Shown one piece after another: positions 9,246 to 20,130 of a stretch of 64,000 bases of DNA. Under the pieces are notes generated by a model. It was not told the origin of the DNA, did no database searches, and saw only the letters and a list, made by a program, of their open reading frames with translations. Source of the DNA: Phaffia rhodozyma (Eukaryota > Basidiomycota > Tremellomycetes > Cystofilobasidiales > Mrakiaceae); the NCBI GenBank assembly GCA_014706385.1, contig JACGZH010000004.1:1178001-1242000 (forward strand), given 5' to 3'. Within the stretch, counting starts at the first letter, position 1; the number at the start of each line of letters is the position of its first letter. The position numbers and the translations under genes were made by a program.

Positions 9246-12207
9246 CTACTTCGTTTCTCCAACCTGAACCTTCACGAATACATCTCCCTCCTTAGCCTGA
9301 ATGATCTCGCAATCCTCTGTTCGGTCTCCATCGGTCGAGATCTGACTCTCGAGGCATGCAAAGTCCGTCGGGACAAAGCTCAACACAGAATGGTCTTTTT
9401 TCCGTTCGTCAGATGAAAAGAGATGTTCGAATTAGACTGACGAACAAACTGATGGAGAAACATAAAGAGAGGTAAACATACGCCAGACTCCGACATCATA
9501 GGTAATTGCCTGAGAGGCCGACGCAATGAACGCCTTGGCGGTCGACACGTCCGGCTTGTCATCTAAGAGCATCCAACGGAAAGGGCTATATGTGAGCAAA
9601 CACATGATACACGCACGTTTAGCTGAAAAGAGAATCGGCTTAATGAATCAAAGACCGACTTTTTCCATTGAGCGCAACAACGACCAGCATGCCTTCCCCA
9701 CCTCTCTCCAGTCCTCCGTTCTCATCCTTACCCAAAGGTAAGAATGTCTGGGTAGTGAACGGATGTCGTTCCCACATCTTGCTTTCGAACAACCAGCTAT
9801 CTCCGCCGAGTTTACCGAACCCCTTCGGTGGCTCGGATCGGAAACAGCTGAACGCCTGAATGGCGCCGCTGTTAGCAGGGTATGTCGATCGAGGAATAGA
9901 CAGCCGGTGATATTTCGACGCGGTCGATCCGTTTGCAGACGTCACTTTGATATCGCGCGGAGCGAGAGATTGATCAGGGAATGCCTGGACGACCTGCCCG
10001 AAAGGTGCGAACCCGGAGGATGTCAGAGGACTGGCTGCAATGGTGGGTACCGATGAGGATGAAGAAGGCGTGGTGGTGGGGACGGCAACAGTGGCAGGGG
10101 TTGATGAAGATGACTCGGAAGGTTTAGGCGCAGCTCGGGTTCCATACACTCGAAGTCGCTTGACTCCTCCATCTAATTTAGTGACGCACGGAAGGAACAA
10201 GGAGTTAGCTACCGAGAGAAGACTGTACTTTACAAGAAGGAAGAAAAAAACTATCTTACCAGGAATGATCGTCATCCGAACGTGGGTAAATACGGTTTCC
10301 TCGGCGACCTTGATGTCATGGAAATGGTGCTCGTGCGGTCCGACCTTTGTCCTAGAGAGGATCTGGGTCCATCCCTCTTCGACATTCAACGAAGGAATTT
10401 CCTACAAGATGAGAAGTCCCGTCAGTAACGTAGTAGTGAGTACCAAGTGGGTCGTAGTAGCCACGTGTATTCATCGCTCAGAGAGAGAACGCTTACAAGA
10501 GGAGAGTTGATGGCGTGAAGTTCAACGCCAGCGGGGAAGTTACCCTTGTAGTGAAGAGTATCGATGTCGACCCTTTGAATTTGTCCTGGAGCGCCTCTGA
10601 TCGATCACATGTAGATGCACAGGCAACAAGCCAGATCAGAGAGAGGTTGAGCTTCTTCAGGGACAGGAACAGATCCTCGCTTAAAGTACTTACAATCTGA
10701 TGATGACGAAATCGTGATGTCCAGCGGATCGAGAACGCTTGGTCTCCCACCCGTCACCCATATCTTTTCTGAAGAGTGCATGAATGGATGTTTCTTGGAA
10801 TGTTAGTATTGAGACCTCACATGGAAAAAAATAGAAGGTTCTGCATTTCAAACTTACCCTCGTCCAGGCAAGAGAAGGTTGGCTCCTACACCGTAGTGCT
10901 TATCGCTTTCATACACACTATCAGAAAGACAGGATACGGTCAGTAAAGACAATTGAGGGATGGATTCTGATTTTTTCTCCTTGAAGAAAGTCTCGATGCA
11001 CAAGTCCTTACCATCGTCCTCCGTTGAACGCATGGGCCAAATCGACTTGTCCAGGCTTATCACCATCCCATGAATGTTGCTTACCCCAGATGGGAGAAAC
11101 GATACCGTAACCTCTGAACCGGGCAATCCCTCCGTCGGGATACTGTCTCAGTCGGAGATGGGTGTATGGCTCGGTCGTCTGGGGAATGGTGAACAAATGT
11201 CTCGAGTGAGGTCCTAAAGGAACCTTTGGGATAAGCGGCGTCCACTGAGATCGGAAGGACGAGTGCAATTCATTCAAAGCGTGTCAGACAGAATTGATAG
11301 ACTGTAATACGAAGAGTCGAGCACGATATAAAAGTGGTTGGAACGAACAGTGCTCTGGTTGGTAGGGACGGCATCAGGCGAATAGATACCCTCAACCGAA
11401 GCGGCAGGCGCTTCGTTGCCGCTGAAGAACGAAGTATCAATATCAAATCCTTTCAAGAAGGCAGACGGGGGTCCCAGCTTGATAATAACCCTGTATAATT
11501 GAAAAGAAAGAAAGGTCAAACGATGAATACTTTTGATGCATCAAATAGCCAAACCTGACAGCCCAACACTAACCAGTCATGATCGGGATTGTGTCGTCGT
11601 GACTCCCAGCCAGAGAACAGGGCTCCGTTAGGACCGAATTGGCCTTTCATACTGACCGAGGGCTGAAGCAGCCAATTAGAATAAGAAAATTACAAGACGT
11701 TAGTCTAGCCAAGCTAGGCACAAAGCTCATATGATAGGGAATCCCATGCCCACCTCAACCTTGAGCAAGTCGGTAGCACTGGTACCAAGGATATAATTCA
11801 TTGGAGAAAATCCCATACGTCGGCCGTCCAAGACGAAAAGTCCACAGATGACATCAGTCAGAGGATAAAGAGATAAAACGACTTGAAACAAACAAATCAA
11901 AACAACATGCTACCCACGGAGAAAAAAAGTCGTCCCTTTATCCCATAAACACAATCAGATCATTCTGTCAGCCTCGACACTCGATACAGCCATAAATATG
12001 AGAAGGAGGAGACAAAGGAATGAAGAGGAGTAGAGAAATACTATCTCTCTCCCATCCATCCGTCCATCTACAAAGAACGCCAGTTCAAGAAGCAAGACTT
12101 ACGAAACATCCAAGATTTCAGCTCCAGTAGCCACACTCGTCACTTCTGTCGTAGTTGCAGCGAGCACAGACTCGAATCCAGAGATTGGGAGGGAATTGAA
12201 TTGCATT
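9246..12207 (-). CDS. Bifunctional allantoicase - ureidoglycolate lyase (Dal2-Dal3 fusion)
   Basis: Purine (allantoin) catabolism. Allantoicase splits allantoate to ureidoglycolate and urea; ureidoglycolate lyase then gives glyoxylate and urea. The N-terminal part from ATG 12207 has two allantoicase repeats: [49 protein letters not shown] and [19 protein letters not shown] in repeat one; the second ends THVRMTIIP then [10 protein letters not shown] (about 10150-10300). A Ser/Thr/Pro linker (about 10030-10130) leads in the same reading frame to a lyase domain: [44 protein letters not shown] and [19 protein letters not shown]. The next exon completes the GVWHH motif, and a TAG closes the gene at 9246-9248. 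I see one lyase domain. A gene named DAL2,3,3 is described in Cryptococcus neoformans, so the fusion itself is known in this group. GATA sites lie upstream. Confidence 0.93.
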
Positions 12208-12877
12208 GTTTTATCAAGAGTTTGAAGAGTAAAGGGAGGGAAAGATGTAAAGAAAGAAAGGGAGAAAGAGTGCTTAGATGAGCAGGTGCCTTTTACCTTC
12301 TTTCCCTGTGCCGGTCCGATCGGCCGTCGCCGGTGGAGGGAATAATTCGATATTTGATAGTGAGTGCCATTAGATAAGCCGAATAAGGAGTATCCTCCGT
12401 TCAAGTCGGATACTATCTCGCAATAGCACACACTTTTGGTCCCCTTCCCATATGGGGTGAACCGGGCATCAAATGAATCAAGAGAGTAGAGTCAAATAAC
12501 TAACATGGATCGGCGTGTATCAAACCTGGGATCGACAGATATTTAAAAACAATTACGGACTCGAAAGGAGAATGAAAAGTTGAGGGGAAGTTGATGGTAT
12601 ATCAAGGCTTTTTCTCAAGAGCCAGATGCAAGATGTAAAACACAAGAGGGGACGAAGACATTTGGAAGCACACAGAATTAGGACAATGTGGTAGGGATGA
12701 TACAGTACGACACGATGTTTCATATAAGTTGAAGAGCCGAGAAGTATATTAGAATAAAGTGGAAAGCGGAGACAAAGAAAGAAGAAACCCCCTATCAGAG
12801 ACACAAGAAAAATATGAACGAATCAAGCTAAATATCAGAGAAAACATAGAAAAGGTGAACCAAAAGCAAGATACACC
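12208..12877. other. Intergenic: promoter of the allantoin gene and 3' UTR of the kinase gene
   Basis: The half next to 12207 holds the promoter, with three HGATAR motifs between 12355 and 12418. The distal half (about 12550-12870) is AT-rich and probably 3' UTR of the kinase gene, which runs in the same direction. I saw no supported ORF. Confidence 0.6.
12355..12418. promoter_or_regulatory. Cluster of GATA-factor sites upstream of the allantoin gene
   Basis: TGATAG (12355-12360), AGATAA (12372-12377) and, on the other strand, AGATAG (12413-12418) all fit HGATAR. They lie 150-210 bp upstream of the ATG. Fungal allantoin genes are typically switched on by GATA activators under nitrogen limitation. 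Binding here is inferred only. Confidence 0.45.
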
Positions 12878-15800
12878 TCAGTTTGCCGAGGCTTTCGGTT
12901 GAGCATCCAAATCACAGAGCCTGATGAGAAGGAAAGAAATGACCGCAAAGATCAGCAATCACACCCTCGTGCGTAGGAAATTGATGTAGAAAACTCACTC
13001 GAGAGCCTTCTGGTAGATCTGAGCGTATCGCCAAGCCTCTCCCTTGAGCCGCTTGAAATCCACGCTGTACAGCCCAGGCAGATTCTTGATCCTCGTGAGC
13101 TCAACTACAAACCGAATCTCATCCCCTCCGCCATCCGGCTGGCCGACATGGGTAGCCTGAGCGGATGCCGAGACAGACGGTGGAGGCGTCGCCCCGTCAG
13201 ACTCGAACGTCGAGCCGGCATCATCAACTGTTAGAGGAGACGACTGGTTAACCGAAGGACTCTTAGTGCTATACGAGCTTCCCCGGTGTAACATCAGGCC
13301 CTTGAGACCTGAAGAGGACAAGAACGAGGAAGACGAAGGCGAGGACGAGATCGAGGCACCTCGTCTGTCGGTCGATGACGTCTTAGTCAATCCGACAAGC
13401 GAGAACCCACCAGCCGATGTAGGAATTCCACCTCCGACGTCTGAGATTCCAAGTCCGACTGACGGTCGACCACCGCCTGCCGCCGACGGCCTCTTTGCCC
13501 TCACACATTTCAATTTAAACTCATTATCCTTCTGAACCTCAATTCCCATCTGTTGCAACACGCTGACAACCTGGGCAAGCACCGCCGGTGGATGGGCTGA
13601 GGTGACAGCTTTTTTGTCGACCACTCCATGATGAACCTTAAGCACGGAGTCCTTAAAGGCAGAGGACGGAACCGGCGGAGGAGGCATTGCCATAGCGTCT
13701 GCCAACTCTCTAGCGGTCTTTCCTTCACCGCTGAGGATCTGTGAGGAAGGAGGCGTGGTCGAGACAATCTTGATGCTGCTAGTTGTTGCGCTTGGAGGAA
13801 CCGAGCTCACAGTCCCTATTGACACATCCGGTGCGTCATCCGACTCGATTTCCGACGATTTTATAACCGACGGGCCCGACTCGGACACCAGTACGCTTGT
13901 GAACGAAGTTCGTTCCTTCTCTCCAGGTGTAACCGCCGCCAGGGCAGGCATCGCCAAGCGAGGCTGAGTATCTTTTGCCCCACCAAATGTGTTCTTCGTG
14001 CTTTTCTTTCTGAACCAATCCATTACCTTTTTTGCAGCACCAGTCGAGGCTCGGGTACTGGTAGAGTTGATGCTGCCACTGGCTTGTCGATTTGTGATGT
14101 CCGTTCCTCGGAAAGAACCAACCGGAATATTGGAGTTAGGTCGGAAAGAAGGCGTTGTCGGCGTCCGAGCGTCCACAGACACGTTTCTAGGAGGCTTAGA
14201 TGATGGCACAGTAGTAGACACGCCGGACCCAACGGGCGCAGTCGAATCTTTGATATTTGATACGTTGACTGAAGCTGAATCGACCACTATACCATTCGTA
14301 GCCTTTCCTTTGGTTCTATCCCTCCCAGATGCGCTCCTTCAAAATGGATGCATTTAACAAAACGCGTTAAATTACAAAACGAAAGTACCAACTGAAAAAG
14401 AAAACAAAAAACACAAGAACTTACCTAGTGATTCCAAAAGGCTCCATCAAACTCATCGTCCTTGCCCTGTCCTTCTTTCCTTTGCTTCCGGAGCCGCTCA
14501 CAGCCGCCGCTGGGGCTGGCGACCTGAACATATCTGTGCTAGCTCTCGATTCAACATCGGCGCTTGACTTTCCAGTCGAGCTGCCTAAGAAGCCGGCGAA
14601 TCCGAACTTGTCCATCGACATGCCTTTTCTTGACCGGGTTGGCTTAGTGGTCATTGGTGAGGCGCCCCCGGAGACGACGGACGGTGACGCTCTGGAAGTC
14701 GGGACGGGAATTCTTGAAGGCGACGCCTCTTTTCTTCCGGCCTCGTTCTTGGAACCTGGCTGAACGGGGGTGGAGACGGAGGCAGGAGTGAACACCTGAG
14801 AAATCAGAGAAGACTGAGAAACCTCTTTTGTGCCTGCCAAGGGAACAGTGCCTTTCGGTGTATCCGGAGGAGACAATGGCTTTCGAATCGCCCTGGGCGT
14901 GATGTGCTCGGTAACGACACTCAATGTTGATTTGGGTGGTGTGGTCGGAGTCACTCGGACGAGGCCAGCAGAGGCTGAACCGGCCGACGGGACATCTACA
15001 GCATTAGAGACGGCTGGATTCGAAGTAGGTTCCATGACCGATCCTAGAGGAGCAGTTTGAATGAGAGGAGAATCCATCTTAACATCGGTTTCTTCTCCGG
15101 GCGGACCGGAGTGAACAAGAGGGGAAGAGGGAATAGACGATCGGGATGTCGTCGAGGATGACAACGTCGAGGTTCTAGAAATTAGTCCTGTTCCTGGTGA
15201 AGGAAGCAAGATTCCAACATCCCCATGTACGGCCGAAACGATTGGTGGAGACAGTGCCGGGTCGGACACTAAAATTGGGGACGCTCTGTGGTTAGAAGAG
15301 ATCGACAGACCAGAGTGTGTTCTAGTCCGAATAGCTGGTGGTTCTGAAGCCGACTGATCGTACTCAACCTGAATCGTGTGTCGCTGTTTCTTCTGTTGAG
15401 GAATGGACGAAGATGACGATGCCGAAGGTGCCGGTGGAGGCGGCCTAGTCGACCTGGAGGGTTGAGGTCGCGTTGATCCCGGTTGTTCTCCTGCAGGAAG
15501 ATCGACTCTTGATCTTGGTTCTCCTCTCGCCTGGCCTTCTGCCAAGAACACGTCGCTCTCTCCCTCCGATCGTCGAGACTCCCTCTTTCCAGCCGACTCG
15601 CCCTCGACGGACGAGTTGATCGAACTAGACACTTCTCCGAGCGAAATCCCTTGCGTCCCGAGCGTACTTGCGAGCCCTCCAGTAGCCACGCTAGGATCGG
15701 CACCTATCGAGAGCGTCGGTACCGGCCGAAATTGTACGTCAGGCATGGTTGACGTGTGCGGCAACGCACTCTGATGCCTGGCCTGTTTGACATTATCGGT

Positions 15801-17575
15801 CTGACCCATAGCTGCCATGCCGACTGCTCCTCCTCCTTCTCCTCCTCCGTTACTTGCCAATGTGGCACTCTGGCTTCGAGCCAGCTCTTGCTTAGCAACC
15901 TCGCTTTGAACGGTGTACTGTCTAAGAAGCTCCTGCTTCCGTTCGTCCCGTTGTCGGACCGCTTCGTGCTTTTTGGCAAGATGACTCTGATCAGAGATCC
16001 GTTCAAGCTCAGGTACCGTCTTACTGAGCAGATCCTGATGTGCACTCAGCCAGGGATGGCTCATGATCTCTGGAAGGCCGGCTCGGTAACTCGGATCAGG
16101 CACAAGCATGATCGACATCAGGTGCTTGGCCTCCTCCGACACATGGCTAGGAAATTGAAGTTGAGTGGAGATGATGTATCGGTATAGCAAGTTGATGTTG
16201 TCTCCATCTGGGTTGGCCGGATCGTCGTCAAAGGGAAGGTATCCGGAAAGCATAGCGTACAAAATCACACCACAACTCCAGATATCAACGGCCGTGCCGA
16301 TGTATTGTCCTTCGGATACAACAAGTTCTGGAGCGGCGTAGCAGGGCGAGCCGCACGAAGTGGACATTAGATCATTTCCGACCTGGGTGAAACGATTAGC
16401 AAATCCGAAGTCGGTAATAATGACGTTTCGAGCCTTGTCGAGGAGAAGGTTTTCCAACTTCAGATCACGATGGACAATGTTTTTTGAATGAAGATAGTGT
16501 ACACCAGAGATTATCTGGGAGAACAACTTGGCGGCGTCTTTCTCCCGAAGGTGTCGATGGGCCAAGATGTGATCGAATAGCTCTCCTCCTGAAGAGTCGG
16601 CAAGGAACATGAAGAGAGAACAAAATAAGTTCAGGCCATTTTTTCGAAGATAAGTATATGTGCGCCAGATCAATATACTCACCGTCAGCGATCTCCAAAA
16701 TGATGCCGATATATCTCTCGGTCTCTACAATGTTATACAAGCGGACGATATTGGGATGTTTCACCATCTGCACACGGAGATAGGAATAAATTCAAGCTGG
16801 AAGTAAGTCACTTTGGAACGTATGGATCACTCGAACAAAGCAAAGGCCTTCCTTCGTCTCTTCGAATTCACGCCAAGCAACAGTGATATAGACAGACAAG
16901 AAGCTCAATACTTACACTCAGTACTTGAATCTCTCTTTCAACTTTGCCTTTCCTCGCTTCATCCTCCAGGTTTCCCTTCCGAATCATCTTGACCGCAACC
17001 TGCTCATGCACATCTTTGTGCACTCCCAACTTGACCTTTCCAAACTCTCCCTCTCCAAGGGTCTGCAGCAAAATGTATGACCCAAAAAGCAGATAGTCTC
17101 TCTTTGGGTGATCTTTCTTCCACGCTTCGACTGCCGGATTGGATAGTAAAAGCTGTTTTGAAAGTTCCCTGCTCGAGATCATCGGTTTTCCTGTGGAGAC
17201 CGACAGAGGAACGACCGAGTCGGGTTGTGCCTGATAGGATGACGGGTTATGGGAAGCTCGTTTACGAGATGCCGGTCGACCCGGCTGGGGGTTTGATGAC
17301 GAGTGAGCGGCCGATTGAGTGTCGGATGGTGCCTGGTAGGACGTCGGGCGAGGTCGGTAGGTGACAGGGGGTTGAGGGATTAGGGATTGATGCTGATAAG
17401 ATTGTGCATACACAGTCGATTGTGATGATGGTGGAGGAGACGATATTGGAGGCGATGGATACCGGCTGGCAGGATCGATCGAGATGGAAGGAAGTGGCAT
17501 GGTCGATCGTTCAGCTTTTCGATGGAAAGACGCGCCTTCTTTGCTGTCGTTGTAGGACGAGACAGGAGTAGTCAT
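12878..17575 (-). CDS. Kin4-type CAMKL Ser/Thr protein kinase with C-terminal KA1-like domain
   Basis: Protein kinase of roughly 1,400 residues. The first exon from ATG 17575 codes a Ser/Pro/Tyr-rich disordered head, then the kinase start: [11 protein letters not shown] (P-loop) and VAVKMIRKG (ATP lysine). The next exons hold [34 protein letters not shown] (catalytic loop), DFGFANRF and [11 protein letters not shown] (activation segment), then NINLLYRYI and [13 protein letters not shown], like Kin4 relatives. A charged helical segment follows (about 15880-16010), then some 700 disordered residues. The tail has the KA1-like pattern: [23 protein letters not shown], then [24 protein letters not shown] and [12 protein letters not shown]. 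The last codons can be read to TGA at 12996, but GTGAGT at that point and an acceptor near 12920 suggest a final short exon ending at 12878. Yeast Kin4 acts in the spindle position checkpoint; the role here is inferred only. Confidence 0.85.
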
Positions 17576-18979
17576 TTTTGTAAGGAACTAAAAGAAAGGA
17601 AAAGGGGGGGAAGGAAATTGTATGCAGTCCCTTTAGATGTCAAAAGGAAACGACCAGATAAGGTGAGTGAGTATACTGATGAGGTGAATAAATCTGACAA
17701 GGTCAAGAAAGGGTCGACACGAGAAGGAAAGCAACCGAGCTTCCAGGTCTGACGCTCTCTGATCACGATGGGACCGAAAGAGAGGGGGAAGGTTGGACCT
17801 ACTGAAGTGAGATGATCAATGTGAAGGATGAGAGATTAAGAGTATGTTGGTGTGCTGGGTATGATTGGTAACGAGGTACAGAGTGGACCGAGGGGGCGGA
17901 AACACTACCTACGAGAGAGGAAGGGGAACAAAAGACAAACAGAATAGATCCCGTCAGGTTGATGTCTCTATCGCCATCATACACCAAAACATTTCCATCC
18001 GAGATGAGAGTAGTACCCGAGATGAACCCACGTGTACAGCTAGAGGCCGGCCGGAGAAAGACTTGACGATTGGTATATGCAAGGAGGAGAGGAAAGTGTC
18101 AGGGACGACGGCTACGTTGAGTATATGAAGTCTGTTTTCGGAAAGTCAAAGTGAAAAGAACAGATGCGTCGGTAGATCAGAAAGAGAAGGGAGGGTGACA
18201 CAGATGACAAACAGCCGACAGGATCAATATTACGGCAAGAGAGAGAAACAATGTCAACCTCTAGAATTCTCTGTTCGACGCTGCATGTATTCAAACAGTG
18301 GGACGAGCGAGATAGAGACGACAGTCGGCATGAACGTACCAAGAAAACAGAAAGGAACCGAACAGGAGATCCAGAGGATGTGTGTGGGTGTGTGAGAGCG
18401 TGAGAGTGTGAAAACAAAAGGTTAACCGGTCGTGTCACCTAACTGCTTCTAAGAGGAGAGAAGCAAGAGAAACCCCAAAAAGGGGGAGAAGGAGGACGAA
18501 AGATGGACAGAGGAAGGAAAAAGGACGGAGAAGGAGAAAAAAGATCTTTGTTCCTCTGAACTGTGTTTGTTTTGTGTGCGTGAGTGTTTCGTCCGAAAAG
18601 GTAACACGCCCAAGTTTCAACAGGCGTGGGAGGAAGTGTTGTGAAAGAGAGTTAGTAGGAGTGTTTGTGTATGTGTATGTGAGGCATTCTGGTCACTTCC
18701 GCAGTTCAGGCACAAGAGAGAACTGTAAAGATGCTCTCTTCATCCGAAGCCATTCGTGTGTGCCCTTGCTGCTTATGGTTTTTCCTTTCCTTGTGCCTTT
18801 CACGTGAAACAACGAAGGGGTGAGTGACATCACAAACACGTCGCGTGTGAGAATGGGAACGCTCAACACGTCTACGCGTCGCGTATTGTTAGGGTTAGGC
18901 TTACCATTGATCAACTCTGGAAACCCTTTGAATTAATCTTCTTCCTTTCACTGATCACTTGTCTATCCGCATATCAAGC
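17576..18979. promoter_or_regulatory. 1.4-kb divergent intergenic region, kinase / PSF1
   Basis: The kinase and Psf1 genes point away from each other across this gap, the longest internal one in the window. The left kilobase is rich in AG/GA runs on the + strand (CT on the kinase strand), consistent with a long 5' leader for the kinase. The right 150 bp contains the MCB-like boxes described separately. I found no conserved ORF or RNA gene. Confidence 0.55.
18828..18899. promoter_or_regulatory. MCB/MluI-type boxes and telomere-repeat-like box before PSF1
   Basis: ACACGTCGCGTGTGA around 18836-18850 and ACGCGTCGCG at 18874-18883 (MluI core ACGCGT at 18874-18879) resemble MBF/MCB sites that drive G1/S transcription of replication genes in fungi. 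TTAGGGTTAGG follows at 18889-18899; such boxes bind Tbf1-like factors in yeasts. All lie 80-150 bp before the Psf1 ATG. Confidence 0.5.
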
Positions 18980-19678
18980 ATGTTTGGAGACGACGCTCTC
19001 AAACTTATGGTGGACGCTCGTCGGTCTACCGGTATGTCTTTACTTTCTCTCGTTCTAGGTCTCGTTATAGAAGCCCTATTCTTAAGAGCGCTTCTATATT
19101 CCTAAATAGCTACCGATACGCTTCAGAAGTACAACACGACCCTTGTCCGTCAGATCTGTCTAGAGACCCGATTACTCCATGAAGAAATCCGTCGATCTGC
19201 CTCTGTATCTGCTTCTACTTCATCTCAATCGACTCCCTTGTCTCAGAACAGAGGTCTCATTTGTGCACTCACCGTCCAACATCTCTCGACCAGACGGAAC
19301 AAACGTTGTCTACTCGCCTACCACAAACATCGACTTGACCGTCTGTCCTGTGCTTACTGGCAGTCGGGCGGTGCGTTAGCTCACGTGTTGAACGATAGTG
19401 ATACCCGGTCGAAACTCTCCCCTCAAGAGGTAGACTTCTTGAGAGCGTACAACGATCTCGTGTTGGACTACAAATCAGACTTTATCGATCTACTCGACCT
19501 GAGCGCTGGAGTGGAGAGGCCGCCTAAGGGGTTGTACGTCACTGTAAAGGTTGTGAAGGATTGTGGAACGGTCTATACCGAACGAGGAGCGATCGACTTC
19601 CAAAAAGGTCACAGGTTCTTGGTCCGAAAGGGAGATGTCGACCGATTGATCTCTCAAGGCTATCTAGAAGAGGTCTAG
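18980..19678 (+). CDS. PSF1: GINS complex subunit Psf1
   Basis: Psf1 is one of four GINS subunits. GINS joins Cdc45 and MCM2-7 to form the CMG replicative helicase in the nucleus. Two exons: 18980-19031 and 19110-19678. The product opens MFGDDALKLMVDARR, as usual for Psf1, continues with a helical A-domain (YNTTLVRQICLETRLLHEEI), then the conserved RRNKRCLLAYHKHRLDRL, FLRAYNDLVLDYKS and PPKGLYVTVKVVKDCG, and ends with the small B-domain (FLVRKGDVDRLISQGYLEEV). Its length, about 206 residues, fits the family. The only unusual part is a short Ser/Thr-rich insert (SASVSASTSSQSTPLSQ) before the RRNKRC helix. The start is the first ATG and matches the family N-terminus. MCB-like boxes upstream fit cell-cycle control. 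Confidence 0.95.
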
Positions 19679-20130
19679 ACAGAAGAACTCTTGCTTGGTT
19701 TAGTGGATTGTTAAATGGATTTATCCATCATGTGGACATCTCGCATCCTTTCTCCGAACCATGTTGATTGTTGAAATCGACCAATTAATATTGTCTCGTA
19801 TACCTCAACCGGTTTTCCTTATACTACACCCCTTGGAGTCCATTGCAAAGGAAAGACAGTTTTCTTTCTCTAGAAAATAAAAACTAATTCTCTTGGTACG
19901 AAACTCAAGAAGCATATACCCCAAAATCACGCTTTAGTTACCATATTATATAAATTCTTGACCAGATATCAATACATGTCTCCTTTGTAGCTATTAGAGT
20001 GAAGGTTTCATGCGTTGTTCTTTCATTCTGCATCTTTTTATTTTAGATTTCGAACGAAGCAAAAAGTACAATAAAAGTCAAATCGACGGATCCAAAATTC
20101 TCTCATCCCTTCCCTTCTACGTCTCTACAC
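19679..20130. other. Intergenic gap between convergent PSF1 and SLT11
   Basis: This AT-rich region of 450 bp lies between two stop codons and probably holds both 3' UTRs. Only short meaningless ORFs are present. Confidence 0.6.

Noticed and set aside
13989..15060. Several ORFs of 70-122 codons on the + strand
   Set aside because: They lie opposite the disordered part of the kinase gene and reflect its biased codons; no recognisable domains.
18885..18900. TTAGGGTTAGG as a telomere remnant
   Set aside because: Only about two units are present, inside a promoter and surrounded by normal genes; a factor-binding box is a simpler reading.
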